The notes: generated from the letters alone by a model not told the origin. DNA of 64,000 nt from Inia geoffrensis (GCA_036417435.1 CM070904.1:61512408-61576407), one strand, 5' to 3'. Positions 23,233 to 35,484 are shown, numbered from the stretch's first letter. Numbers and translations: made by a program.

Positions 23233-23465
23233 ATAGGGAGATTGGGATTGACACATATACACTATTGATACTATGTATAAAATAGGCAACTGTTGGGAAC
23301 ATACTGTATACCACAGGGAACTCTAATGCACTGTGGTGTCCTAAATGGGAGGGAAATCCAAAAGGGAGGGGATACACGTATATGTATGGCTGATTCATTT
23401 TGCTGTGCAGTAGAAGCTAACACAACACTGTAAAGCAACTATACTCAAATAAAAATTTAAAAATA
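23233..23465 (+). mobile_element. Short L1 3' end insertion with TSD
   Basis: 233-bp 5'-truncated L1 with the artiodactyl/cetacean-type 3' UTR: 'taccacagggaactctaatg', 'gtatatgtatggctgattca', 'gtaaagcaactatactcaaa'. TSD AAGAATTTAAA at 23222-23232 and 23466-23476. Confidence 0.88.
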
Positions 23466-23488
23466 AAGAATTTAAAGTAAATGCCTCA

Positions 23489-23849
23489 GGACTTCCCTGG
23501 TAGCGCAGTCGTTAAGAATCCGTCTGCCAATGCAGGGACATGGATTCGATCCCTGGTCCGGGAAGAACCCACATGTTGCAGAGCAACTAAGCCCATGCGC
23601 CACAACTACTGAGCCTGCACTCTAGAGCCAGCGAACCACAACTACTGAGCCCGCGTGCCACAACTACTGAAGCCCGTGCACCTAGAGCCCGTGCTCCGCA
23701 ACAAGAGAAGCCACCGCAACGAGAAGCCCGTGCACCGCAACGAAAAGTAGTCCCCGCTCACCGCAACTAGAGAAAAGCCCCAGCAACGAAGACCCAATGC
23801 AGCCAAAAGATAAATAAATAAAATAAAATAGTTTTAAAACATTTTTAAA
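23489..23849 (+). mobile_element. CHR SINE, type B
   Basis: Head 'ggacttccctggtagcgcag', full repeated body and an A-rich tail. TSD AAATGCCTCA at 23479-23488 and 23850-23859. Directly followed by another L1 insertion at the same target bases. Confidence 0.94.
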
Positions 23850-23859
23850 AAATGCCTCA

Positions 23860-24108
23860 CAAAGTAGCCGTATAGCACAGGGAGATCAGCTCGGTGCTTT
23901 GCGACCACCTAGAGGGGTGGGATAGGGAGGGTGGGAGGGAGGGAGACGCAAGAGGGAAGAGATAGGGGAACATATGTATATGTATAACTGATTCACTTTC
24001 TTATAAAGCAGAAACTAACACACCATTGTAAAGCAATTATGCTCCAATAAAGACGTAAAAAAATTTTTTTAAATAAACATAAATAAAAGAAACAATGAAA
24101 AAAAAAAA
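23860..24108 (+). mobile_element. Young cetacean-type L1 3' end
   Basis: Reads 'gtatagcacagggagatcag', 'gctttgcgaccacctagagg', 'gggaacatatgtatatgtat' and 'gcaattatgctccaataaag', the little-diverged terminus of a recent L1. GCCTCAC stands on both sides (23853-23859 and 24109-24115). Confidence 0.87.
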
Positions 24109-24822
24109 GCCTCACAATTGTATAAGTACCAATGGCAAGGTGTTTTACCTCAAAACTTTCAAAAAAACCTGGAGCACAAATATAAATGAAAATTAACATA
24201 TTAATTATCAGTTGAAAAAATTTACTCTGTGATCACGAGTTATTATTCATCATTCAAGCATACTGCATAAAAGTTGGCAGAAATCCATTTATTCAAACCA
24301 TCTTAGAAAAATACATTCATTAAAATAAAAATAGTATCCAAGAACCAACTATTCCCAGATTTCGGTTCTGGCCAAAGCATCCAGATCTGATACTTGCCCT
24401 CCTGTAATAGCCTCTCATTCTGACTCTGTGTGTTAAGAATACTACCTCCATCTCACGTTCCAAACAAACACCATCCAATCAATTCTTTGTGGCCAAAACC
24501 AGCCCAGACACAAGATAAAAATAAACAGACTGTAAGAACATGATCCCCACCACAACACACTCACCTATGGGAGAATATCAATTAGTAGGTATGTCTTTTA
24601 GCTTAAGGCCATTCATGAGAGGATATTTTCTAATGTATAACTTCAGAATTTTCTTATTTACAAAGCTAATCAGGTAGGGTAAAGATTACTACAACTGAAA
24701 TTTAACATATAACACTACAGTAAAAAAAAAAAGTTTTTGATGTGAATGGGTGAAAAATGTGTGATGATGAAGGGATTCTAAATGATTTGATCCATTAGAG
24801 ATCTTTCCCATGGTCTGAAGCA

Positions 24823-25048
24823 GTAGTTCTTAACCAGAAGTGATGCTGTAATACCCCCTCATCTACTAGGAAAACATTTGACAATGTCTGGGAACAGCTT
24901 TGATTGTCATAACCGAGAAGGTGTTACTGGTATCACGTAGAAAGAGTCCAGGCAGGGATAGTGCTAAACACCCTACAATTCACAGGACATTCCCACAGAG
25001 ATAATTACCTGGCCCAGAATGTTAGTAGTGCTAAGGTTAAGAAATTCT
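24823..25048 (+). mobile_element. MER20-like hAT DNA transposon relic
   Basis: Ends resemble hAT-Charlie termini: 'cagtagttcttaaccag' at the left and 'gctaaggttaagaaattctg' at the right as its inverted partner. Interior 'caatgtctgggaacagcttt' and 'ctaaacaccctacaattcac' fit MER20. The family name is from memory. Confidence 0.65.
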
Positions 25049-25954
25049 GATCTAAAGTATCAAAAACTGTATTACTTGGAATTCAATCAACCAAAACTTT
25101 CTGTTAAGTAGCAGTTCTTTATAATTATTATAAGAAGATATTTCAAGCTGATTTATTGCCACTGCAATAAATGATAATATTATATTCAACCTATCTTTAT
25201 CAGCATGCCGCCAGAGTTTATTATTTTACATTTTGTCCTAATTGTTTAAAACTGATCATGTATAACATACAATTAATGCACATCATAATGTTCACGCACA
25301 CTGGGTAACATGAATTTACTGTATTTTACTGAGATGATATTTACCTATAACCATTCTGAGAACAGACAAAAATCAGAATTACCACAAACAACTTCTTCCC
25401 TGCATGATGATTTTATACACGCCAAAAAAATTCAATGATCAGTTGTTAATGATAATACTAATCAAATTCACACATATCAAATGTTCCTTTTTCTGTAAAC
25501 ATAGAGCTTATGAACACTGACAGCTGCTAGGTGTAAACCTGAACAGGTGCAAATAGGGACGGGCAAGACAAGTTGGCTCCAAAACATAAACATGATCAGC
25601 TGCCCTCTGCTTCACCTGCATGAATCCTTTAAACGTATAGCTATAGAATAGACTGAAGATTCAGAAAGTAAATATATACAGACAGATATTTCTCCTGCAA
25701 AGAGTTTTCTTAGAATGTCTTTATCTTTGCTAACAATACCAAAAGTTCTCTGTGGGAGTTCAAAGCACAAAAGTAGATTTGGCGAACACTCACTTTTCCT
25801 TACAATATAACCTCACGTGAGAAAAAATAATTGCGAAGAATATCAGGAGACAGTCACTACGCTGCTTCTTTTGCTCTAGCAGGATCACTAATAGCAGAGC
25901 TTTATAAATCAATTATCTTCTCAAAGTTCTGACAAAGGCTTTTATATAACTATT

Positions 25955-26183
25955 ATTTTTTTAATTATTTTTTTAAATTTTTTTTTTTTTTGAGGTACGC
26001 GGGCCTCTCACCGTTGTGGCCTCTCCCGTTGCGGAGCACAGGCTCCGGACGCACAGGCTCAGCGGCCATGGCTCATGGGCCCAGCCGCTCTGCGGCATGT
26101 GGGATGTTCCCGGACCGGGGCATGAACCCGTGTCCCCTGCATCGGCAGGCGGACTCTCAATCACTGCGCCACCCGGGAAGCCC
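25955..26183 (-). mobile_element. CHR SINE, type A
   Basis: Inverted full-length copy from a T-rich tail to 'gcgccacccgggaagccc'. TSD TATATAACTATT at 25943-25954 and 26184-26195. Same sense as BAZ2B. Confidence 0.95.
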
Positions 26184-26579
26184 TATATAACTATTTTAAA
26201 AATAACTTACAGGAAACTTAATATTTGGATAAACAATACTTCAAAATACTACATAGCAAAACAAAAAATAAGCAACAAACAAAAATTTTTCTGTTAAAGG
26301 ATTTAGAGAAATAGGAGATGAGGCAGAAATACCTTATTAGACAACGAACAAAATTATTTTCTGAGTATAATATTTTTGAAGGTAAATGATTCTATTTATA
26401 ACATTTTTATTTACCTACATTTTCAGAAATAGTCATTTCAACTTATTAAGTATAATATATTGTGGTTTAAAATAAGAATATATGAAAGGGATCAATTTCC
26501 TTTGCCGCTTGACACATTTTTAACTACTACAGTAAACAGTCAAGCAATTACATCCCCAAAGAAAAGTGGGCTGGCAGTC

Positions 26580-26700
26580 CGGTGCTCTGGTTGCAGCCTG
26601 TGAGCTGGAGCAAGTCTCTGACAATACCTCTACATAATAGTTTCCTTATCAGAAAAATGATGGGATTGAATTAAACTAGCCCTCAAATCCATATCAATTT
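26580..26700 (+). repeat. MIR-like relic
   Basis: Weak forward MIR: 'gctggagcaagtctctgaca', 'agtttccttatcagaaaaatg'. Strongly decayed. Confidence 0.4.
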
Positions 26701-28159
26701 GACGAAAAAGAACAAAACAAAACAAAACAACCACCAAAAACCTTCACATTGCATTAACATATTTAACAATTTAATTCCTCACTTCCCTTATCCTCCCTAC
26801 CACTTGCCTTCGTTCTATCTTCCAGTGTATGTCATTCTAGATTACAGATTTCTGTTAAATCTTTAAAGATTTACTCTTGTTTTATTTATACCTCAAGAGA
26901 CTTGATGATGAGAAAATTAGCCAAGAGTAAAGCACTGATTTTCATACTGCTCAGTAAATATCTATTCAGGGAGTAAACTTTTCCATCCAAAGGATTAAGT
27001 ATTCCTTTGCAATGAGCTCTCTGTGAGGAAGAGGTTATCCTAAGATATAAGAAAGGATATAAAAGAATATTAAAGAAATATCTGAACAAGATTTAACATA
27101 TACAGATCAACTAAACTGTAGGCAGAGTCTGTGAATTTAAATACTGATGAGAATTAACAATTTCTAAAAAGGATACAAATGTTAGAAGGATCAAAAGAGA
27201 GACAGTGTGTGATTAATTGATCCTTTCACCTACAAATGCAAGGGGTCCCAAAGAACAAGCAAAAAGACCCAAATCTTTGCTTAACTGAGAAACACAATTA
27301 CCATTAACTGAAATTTCTAAGACACTTCTGGATAGTAACTGAGGTGGATAAGTAACAGATAGAGAAAATAAAACAGGGTAACAAACCAAAATCAAGTAAC
27401 TCTATGTAAAATATCTACATATACTCAGAAGTGAAGGAAAGAACGATGCCAAGTACTACATGACTGATAAACTAGAATAAAAAATCCGTTTCAATGGGAA
27501 AGAAGCAGAGCTAACCTAACAGGGAAAACAGCATACTTCTGAAAGAACAAAATTAGCCTAAAAGTTTATGAACACCAATGCAGCAATATTTTTGTCCTGG
27601 TCACCTTAACGCTATCTAATATTATCACTCTCCTGTTCAGAAGTCTTCAATTTATCCATATCACACATACAGGTAAAGATATATGTGAAGAATATTTATT
27701 ATAACGTATTAACTGCAAAAACTTTTAAAAACAAAAAAATTCCATCAGTAAGAAACTGTTAAATTATGATAACTATGCAGCTGTTACCAAAGAATGAAGT
27801 AGATCTAAAACTAGCTAATCTGCTGAATGAAAAGAGTAAAGTGAGGAAGAAGAGAAATAGCAAGATCTCATGTGTGAAACAGAAAAAAAGGGATATACTC
27901 TCATGAATGTATGCTCAGTATATTTCTGGAAAAATATATAAGACACTGTGTTTCCTTGTAGGTAAAGAGACTAGGGAATTAATCTAGGATGCGAGAATTC
28001 TTTTTCACTATATATCTTTTTCTTTTTTTTTTTAACCACTTGAATGATTTACAATGTGCTAGTATTAATGACAGTTACACTAATTTTTAAAAAAGATTTC
28101 TACAGGTTTGTTAATACAAGAAGTTATCTTTCAGAATGCTGTGCAGAAGTCCCAGTTCA

Positions 28160-29855
28160 AGATGGTGACACAAGAAAATCCCGAACTCACCTCCTCCCAC
28201 AGCCACACTGAGCCTACCGCTATATATGGAAGAATTTCCTTTCAAAAAACCTAAAGTCTGGGTGGATGATGACTACACATTGGGCAAACACGAAGAAAAA
28301 CACATCAAAGATGGTAGGAGAGGCTGGGATGCAACCCCGCCATAAACCCCACCATTGATGCAGCAACCCACAATGCAGAAGGAGCTTCTGCATTGAGGAG
28401 CTGAGGGTTCAAAACTCACATCGGGCATCCCATATGCTTGAGACGTGAGCCCCTAAATAATCTAACTTTGAAAACCAGTAGGGCTCCTGTCTCGAGACCC
28501 ACAGGACTGTAGAGATCTGAGAAAGCCCTCTGAAAGAACTCACATGCTTGGAGCCCAGGGTGCCCAGCTAAGAGGCCATGTATGGTGTCCAGACTTGAAA
28601 AATGAAGGAGGCTCTCACCTGAGGGGCAGACACCTAATTTAACACACACTTCTAGGAGAGTGCTGGAACACTCACCAGGGATGCAAGCTGCATGTTCACA
28701 TTTTCCCTTTGCTGTGCTCCAGAGCACCAGTATCTCCAGGAAGGTGCCCCAATTTTGGTGGGTGTCATCTAGGGGACCCTCTACATCACCTGGTTCTGGT
28801 GACCGGTAGGGCTTAGGCTTGTGGGTCCCACAGGACTATAACCCATGAAGAAAGAGTTCTTAAATAGCTACCACCTCTAGGGCACAGGGGCACAGCAAGA
28901 GACAACAGGCCCAGGAGCTCAGTCTTTCTCTGAAGGCCTATTAGCGAATCATCATGCCTGTGGACTGAGGGGCAGGCTTCTAAATAAACATGCGTCTGGG
29001 GGCTGACTGTAATCCTTTCCAGACACCTCAGAGGGAAGGCCTTATCTTCGTGTTTACCCTCTGCCATGCTTCACAATGTCAGTGTCTCCTGGAGGGGAAC
29101 ATTACAAATGTCTGATGCCCTGGATTTTATGTCTGGTGGCCCAGTTTTTGCAGCTATCACCCAGGGAACACTCTTTATCACCTGGCTCTGGTGGCTGGGG
29201 GGAGGTTGCATTCTTGCATCCTATGGGGCTGTGGCAGAGACGTTTCTGGACAGGCTACCATCACCATGGCACTATGCAGACAGTGGACTGAGGTACACTC
29301 CCCAGTCTTTCTGTAAGAAGGCCTCTTTGCTTGTCCTGAAACTCTGGCCTGAGGGGCAGACTTCAGGTCTGGCACATATTGAGACCTGCTGTGAAGGAAT
29401 GTAAGCTGTGGATACCATCTTGGTACTCTCTCACTGCCTTACTCCAGCTTGCTGGTAAAACTCAGAAAAGAGCTAATATACTCATCTGGAGGTCTGACTT
29501 TTGTGATTGCTGCCCAGGGGACACCTCCAGATCACCTGGCTCTAGTGGCAAGCAGGGCTTATACTTGTTCTCCCATAGGACTGTATATATTTGCATACTT
29601 ATAAAAGCTGATGTCTGAGGGTCTAGGTGCTGAGATCCTCCCCTTTAGGACAGTGACAGATCTGAGAACATTCTCAACTGCTGGGAGCTATTAAAAATAG
29701 GCTATTTGGACAAGCACAAAGGTTGGAGAGAAAACCAAGAGCTGAGGCAGGGTTGAATAACAAAGTTCATCTCATACTAGAGGCCCCTCCTTCAAGAATG
29801 GGAGAGGTGGTTGTTTCACCTACTATATAGCAACCAACACAGAGAGTCAAGCAAA
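28160..29855 (+). promoter_or_regulatory. L1 5' UTR with tandem monomers
   Basis: Four degenerate units share the landmarks 'cctggctctggtgg' and 'cacaggactgta'. The second landmark appears near 28500, 28830, 29221 and 29576, a spacing of roughly 330-390 bp. This is the ancestral L1 promoter region; open frames here (28416, 28813, 29066) are incidental. Confidence 0.7.
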
Positions 29856-31240
29856 ATGAAGAAACTGAGGAATATGTCCCAAGTGAAAGAATAAGATAAA
29901 ACCTGAGGGGAAAAAAAAAGCATAAAATCAGAGATAAGTAATACCTGTGATAAAGAGTTTAAAGTAATAGTCCTACTGATACTCACTGAACTGGGGAGAA
30001 GAATTAACTCAGTGAGAACTTCAACAAAGAGATGGAAAATATAAGAAAGTACCAAACAGAAGTCACAGAGCTGAAGAATACAAGAACTGAAATGAAATAT
30101 ACACAGGGTGGGGGTGTGGGGGGAGGAGGTTCAACAGTAGACTAGATGAAGCAGAAGAAAGAATCAATCAACTTGAAGACAAGCCTGTGAAACTCACCCA
30201 ATCAAAGCAGCAAAACAAACAACAAAACAAAAAGAAAAACAATGAAGATAGCTTAAGGAACTTATGGGACAACATCAAATGGACTAACACTCACATGATA
30301 TGAATCCCATAAGGATAAGAGGGAGAGAAAACTTATTTGAAGAAATAATGGCTGAAAAATTCCTAACCTGGGAAAGGAACAGATATCCACATCCAGGAAG
30401 TACAGAGAGTTCCAAATAAGAGGAACCTAAAGAGACCCACACCAAGACACATTATAACTAAATATTAAAAGTTAAAGACAAGGAGAGAATATTAAAAGCA
30501 TCAAGAGAAAAACAATTTTATGAACAAGGGAACCGCCATAAGACTATAAGGAGATTTTTCAGCAGAAACTTTGCAGGCCAGAAAGGACTGACATGATATA
30601 TTCAAAGTGCTGAAAGAAAAAAAATTTCCAACCAAGCACACTCCATCTCACAGAGTTACCATTCAGAAGTGAAAGAGAGATAAAGTTTTCCAGATAAGAA
30701 AAACCTAAAGGAGTTAAAACTGCCTTATAAGAAATGTTAAAGACAATTCTCTAAGCTGAAAAAAATTAGTAACAAGAAAACATTTGAAAGAATAAATCTC
30801 ACTGGAAAGGTAAATATATAATAAAGGTAGTGGATTAATCACTTATAAAACAAGTATGAAGGTTAAAAGACAAAAGTAGTAAAAAAAAAAAAAAAACCCT
30901 ATGATTATAATAATTAGTTAAGGGATACACAAGATAAAATTATGTAAAACAGCACACCAAAAACATAAAATATAGGTGAGGGAGGGAGAGTAATAATGTT
31001 GAGCTCTACAATGAAATCAAACAAGTTGTTACCAACTTTAAAACAGATTGTTATGGATATGAGTTGTTTTAGGTAAGCCTCATGGTAACCACAAGGCAAA
31101 AAGCTATAGTAAATACACAAGGGGAAAAGAGAAAGGAATATAAGCATACCACAAAAAAGTAATCAAAACAGAAAGGAAAAGAGCAAGAGAAGAAGAAAAG
31201 AACAGAGAGGAACAACAAAAACAGCCAGAAAGCAATTAAC
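29856..31240 (+). pseudogene. L1 ORF1 remnant and inter-ORF region
   Basis: Starts at ATG 29856 after 'gagtcaagcaaa' and gives a peptide opening MKKLRNMSQVKE before a stop. Later L1 phrases include 'actagatgaagcagaagaaa' (30139), 'ggcagaaaacttatttgaag'-like 'gagaaaacttatttgaagaa' (30325), 'acaccaagacacattataac' (30441) and 'ttcagcagaaactttgcagg' (30558). Many frame breaks; the RNA-binding protein is not encoded intact. Confidence 0.75.
30105..30128 (+). repeat. G-rich tract in L1
   Basis: 'agggtgggggtgtgggggga' followed by 'ggagg' gives four or more G-runs, a second potential G-quadruplex on the plus strand. Confidence 0.6.
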
Positions 31241-32285
31241 AAAATGGCAACAAGCACATATCTATCAATAATTACTTTAAATGTAAATGGGCTAAATTCC
31301 CCAATCAAAAGATGTAGAGTGGCTGAATGGATTTAAAAAAAAAAAAAAGAAAGAAACCCACCCATCTATATGCTGCCTACCAGAGACTCACTTAAGATGT
31401 TGGGACACACACAGACTGAAAGTAAAGGGACAGAAAAAGACATTCCATGCAAACAGAAACCAAAAGAAAGCTAGAGTAGCTCTGCTATACTTATATTAGA
31501 CAAAATAAACTTTAAAAATTTGTAAATATATATGCACACAACATAGCAGCACCTAAATATATACAGCAAATATAAATAGACCTAAAGGGAGAAATACAAA
31601 GCAATACAATAATAGTATGGGACTTTAATACCCACTTACATCAATGGATAGATCATCCGGAAAGAAAATCAACAAGGAGACATTGGCCTCAAATGACACA
31701 TTAAACCAGATGGACTTAACAAATATTTATAGAACATTCATTCAAAAGCAACAGGATATGCATTCTTGTTAAATGCACATGGAACATTCTCCAGTATACA
31801 TCATATGCTAGAACACAAAATACGTCTTAATAAATTTAAGAAGACTGAAACTATGTCACACAATTTTTCCAACCAGAATGGCACGAAACTAGAAATTAAT
31901 TACACCAGGAAAACTTGAAAATTCACAAGTAGGTGGAGATTAAAAAATATGCTACTGAACAACCATGGGTCAAAGGAGAAATCAAAAAATATCTGAGACA
32001 AATGAAAGTAGAAATGTAACACACCAAAATTTATGGGATGCAGCAAAAGCAGTTCTAAAAGGGAGGTTCACAGTGATAAATGCCAGTTTCAATAGACCAG
32101 AAAAGTCCCAAATAAACAACCTAACTTTATACCTGATAGACCCAGAATAAGAAGAACAAACAAAGCCCAAAGTTAGTAGAAGGGAGGAAATAAAAAAATA
32201 TTAGAGCAGAAATAAATGAAATAAGAGAGTAAATAGACAAGAGCAAAGATCAATCAAAGTAAGAGCTGGTTCTTTAAAAAGAACC

Positions 32286-32488
32286 AGCTTCCCTGGTGGC
32301 GCAGTGGTTTAGAGTCTGCCTGCTGATGCAGGGGATACGGGTTCGTGCCCCAGTCCGGGAAGATCCCACATGCCGCAGAGCGGCTGGTCCCATGAGCCAT
32401 GGCCGCTGAGCCTGCACGTCTGGAGCCTGTGCTCCGCAACGGGAGAGGCCACAGCAGTGAGAGGCCCGCATACCGCCAAAAAAAAAAA
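32286..32488 (+). mobile_element. CHR SINE type A with unusual 5' junction
   Basis: Body starts 'cagcttccctggtggcgcag' where other copies start with GGGGCTTCCC, and ends 'gcataccgcc' plus A11. The likely TSD is AAAAAGA. Bases 32278-32289 are the exact reverse complement of 32264-32275 in the L1 target. Confidence 0.9.
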
Positions 32489-32504
32489 GATAAACAAGAT
32501 GGGG

Positions 32505-32629
32505 AGTTCTCTGGCAATCCAGTGGCTAGAAATCTGTGCTTCTACTGCAGGGGGCCCCGGTTCGATCCCTGGTCAGGGAACTAAGATCTCGCAAGCCGTG
32601 CACGTGACCAAAATAAGATAAAATAAAAT
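32505..32629 (+). mobile_element. CHR SINE, type C
   Basis: Head 'ggagttctctggcaatccag', core 'ggttcgatccctggtcaggg' and a 'aataagataaaataaaat' tail. TSD ATAAACAAGATGG upstream against ATAAACAAAATGG downstream (one mismatch). Only about 16 bp from the preceding SINE. Confidence 0.88.
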
Positions 32630-34256
32630 AAACAAAATGGACTGACCAAGAAAAAAGAGAGAAGATTCAAATAAATAAAACAGAAATGAAAGAGGAGACA
32701 CTACAACTAATATCACAGAAATACAAGAGACCATAAGAGACTACTACAAAGACTCAAACACCAACAAATTGAACAACCTAGAGGAAATGGATAAATTCCT
32801 ATAAACATGCAACCTACCAAGACTGAATTATGATGAAAGGGAAAATCTGAACAGACTGATTACTAGCAAGAAGATTGAATGAGTAATCAAAACTCTTCCA
32901 AAAAGCAAAGGTCCAGTACCAGACAGCTTTACTGGTAAATTTTATAAAACATTCAAAGAAGAATTAACACCAATCCTTCTCAAACTCTTCCAAACAATAG
33001 AAGAGGAGGGAACTCTTGCAAACTCACTTTCCAAGGCCAGCATTACCCTGATACCAAAAGCAGACAAGGATCACCACAAGAAAAAAAATTATAACCCAGT
33101 AACTCTGATGAACATAGATGTGAAAATTCTCAACAAAGTATTAGCAAACTGAATTTAAAAATACACTGAAAGGATCATACACCATGATCAGGTGGCATTT
33201 ATTCCACGAATGCAAGGCTGGCTCAACATCAGCAAATCAGTCGATGAGATACAACACATTAACAAAATGAAAGATAAAAAGCATATGATCATATCACTTG
33301 ACACAGAAATGACAAAATTCAACATCTATTTATGATAAAAACTCATCTTAATGGGTATAGAGGAACATAACCTCAACATAACAAAGGCCATAATGACAAG
33401 CCCACAGCTAACATCATACTCAATGGTGAAAAGCTGAAAGCTTTACCTCGAAGATCAGGAACAAAACAAGGATGCCCACTCTTACTGCTTTTACTCAACA
33501 TAGTGTATTGAAGGTCTAACCACAGCAATGAGATAAGAAAAAGAAGTAAAAGTAAACCAGATTGGAAAGGAAGATGTAAAACTCTCAGTATTTGCACAAG
33601 ATATAATACTACATAGAGAGTAACCTAAAGATTCTATCAAAAAACTATTAGAACTAATAAATAAATTCAGTGAAGTTTCAGGATACAAAGTCAATACACA
33701 AAAATTTGTTGTGCTTCTATAATCTAATAACAAACTATCTGAACTAGAAGTTTAAGGAAGCATTCCATTTACGAGTGTAACTAAAAGCATAAAATACCTA
33801 GGAATAAATTTAACCAAGGAGGTGAAAGACCTGTATACTAAAAACCATATTACAGAAATTAAAGAATACACAAAAATATGGAAAGATATTCTGTGCTCAT
33901 GAGTTGGAAGAATCAATATTGTTAAAATGTCCCTACTACCCAAAGCAACCTACAAACTCAATGCAATCCCTATAAAAATTCCAATGGCATTTTTCACAGA
34001 AACAGAACAAACAATCGTAAAATTTGTATGGAACCGCATAAGACCCTCAATAGCCACAGCAATCCTGAGAAAGAATAAAAAAGCTGGAGGCATCATGCTA
34101 CGTAATATCAAACTTTATTACAAAGCTATAGTAATTAAAAGAATATTGTATTGGCCTAAAAAATAGACAGACCAATGGAACAGAATTGAGGCCAGCAATG
34201 AACCCATACATATTATGGTCAACTAATTTATGACAAGGGAGCCAAGAATATACTAT

Positions 34257-34905
34257 GAGCAATCCTACTTCTGGGTACTTATACTAAGAAAATGAAAACA
34301 CTAACTTGAAAAGACATATGGACCCCCATGTCCACTGCGGTGCCATTTACAATACCCAAGATATGGGATAATCCTAAGTGTCCACTGACGGATGAATGCA
34401 TAAAGAAATACTGTGATAAATAAATATATAATGGAATGTTATTCAGCCATAAGAAAAATGAAATCTTGCCATTTATAACACCATGGATAAACCTTGAGGG
34501 CATTATTCTAAGTGAAATAAGTCAGAGAAAGACAAATACTGTATGATCTCTCTTATATGTGAAATCTCAAAACCAAAACAAAACCAAGCTCAGGGGCTTC
34601 CCTGGTGGTGCAGTGGTTGAGAGTCCGCCTGCCGACGCAGGGGACGCGGGTTTGTGCCCCGGTCCGGGAAGATCCCACATGCCGTGGAGCGACTGGGCCC
34701 GTGAGCCATGGCCACTGAGCCTGCGCTCTGCAGCAGGAGAGGCCACAACAGTGAGAGGCCCATGTACCGCAAAAAAACCCCCAAAAAACAAAAACAAAAA
34801 CACAAAACCAAGCTCAGAGATACAGAAAACAGATTGGTGGTCTCCGGAGGTAGGGGGTGGAAGAGGGGTGGGAGAAATGGGTAAAGCAGGTCAAAAGGTT
34901 AAAAG
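34257..34905 (+). mobile_element. L1 3' UTR part of the same element
   Basis: 'gggataatcctaagtgtcca' (34366), 'atggaatgttattcagccat' (34431), 'gtgaaataagtcagagaaag' (34513) and, after a SINE, 'agagatacagaaaacagatt'. It ends without the usual 'ttgaaagttgctaagagag' terminus. Confidence 0.8.
34594..34801 (+). mobile_element. CHR SINE, type A
   Basis: Nearly complete, with a short deletion in the 'ctgcgctctgcagcaggaga' region and a mixed A/C tail. TSD ACAAAACCAAGCTCAG at 34578-34593 and 34802-34817 is perfect over 16 bp. Confidence 0.95.
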
Positions 34906-35484
34906 GAGTAAGGGGTCAGACATGATAAGGGGTCAAGAACATGTACATAACTGTGGGGAGTAAGAATGGAAGAGTGTACCCTCATGAGTGCAAGCCTCAG
35001 CAAAGATTTCAGCTCTTGTGAGTATATGAAATTAGGTTACAGGCCTGGAACATAGAAAAAAATGTTTTTTTTAATTGTATTTCATTCTTTTACAACTAGG
35101 GTCCTGTTAACACTTTCAGTTTAAACTCAGGACTATAGGATTTTTATTGTACCTGATCAATTTTTACAACACAGAATTACTTATTTGATTTATGACACAA
35201 TATACAAGCAATAGCCTCAGAATAACAATACCAAAATTATAATAATACAAGAATATGTTCATTGAAAACACAGTAATTTTGGTCCTCAGAATACAGTCCA
35301 CTAGGGACATATAGTCAAATTACAATATTTAAGTCACCTTAAATAGTTCTCCTCTGTGTGGTTATACCTCTAACTAGATTTTAAAAATCAAGTCTTTTCA
35401 TTAGATTTCATTCCAATTTTTATGGACATCATTCAACTAGACAAGCAATTCTGATGAACCAAAGACGAGTGTATGAAAAGCAAT

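Larger units (their letters stand above)
31244..34256 (+). pseudogene. L1 ORF2 pseudogene (endonuclease/reverse transcriptase remnant)
   Basis: ATG at 31244 opens MATSTYLSIITLNVNGLNSP, the conserved ORF2 endonuclease N-terminus. Reverse-transcriptase signatures survive in fragments ('gcaaggctggctcaacatc' near 33212, 'acaaggatgcccactctta' near 33466). The catalytic box FADD reads FAQD at about 33589-33602. The last long piece is the 79-codon frame 33927-34166. After 'gccaagaatatac' (about 34254) the sequence jumps to 3' UTR-like sequence, so the C-terminus is deleted. SINEs at 32286 and 32505 interrupt it. Confidence 0.85.
28140..34905 (+). mobile_element. Near full-length decayed L1 (L1MA/MB-like), antisense to BAZ2B
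   Basis: A 5' UTR, ORF1 remnant, ORF2 remnant and 3' UTR follow in order on the plus strand. The 5' edge is near 'cccagttcaagatggtgaca' (28150). The 3' side fades after 'gtcaaaaggttaaaagg' near 34905, before the usual L1 terminus. Three SINEs interrupt it. ORF2 has stops, frameshifts and a C-terminal deletion, so the element is dead. Confidence 0.87.

Noticed and set aside
28416..29404. Several 65-112 codon frames on both strands
   Set aside because: They lie in the monomeric 5' UTR of the decayed L1; open by GC content, with no known domain.
34559..34963. 134-codon plus-strand frame
   Set aside because: Reads through a SINE (GFPGGAVVESPPADAG is the SINE signature) and L1 3' UTR.
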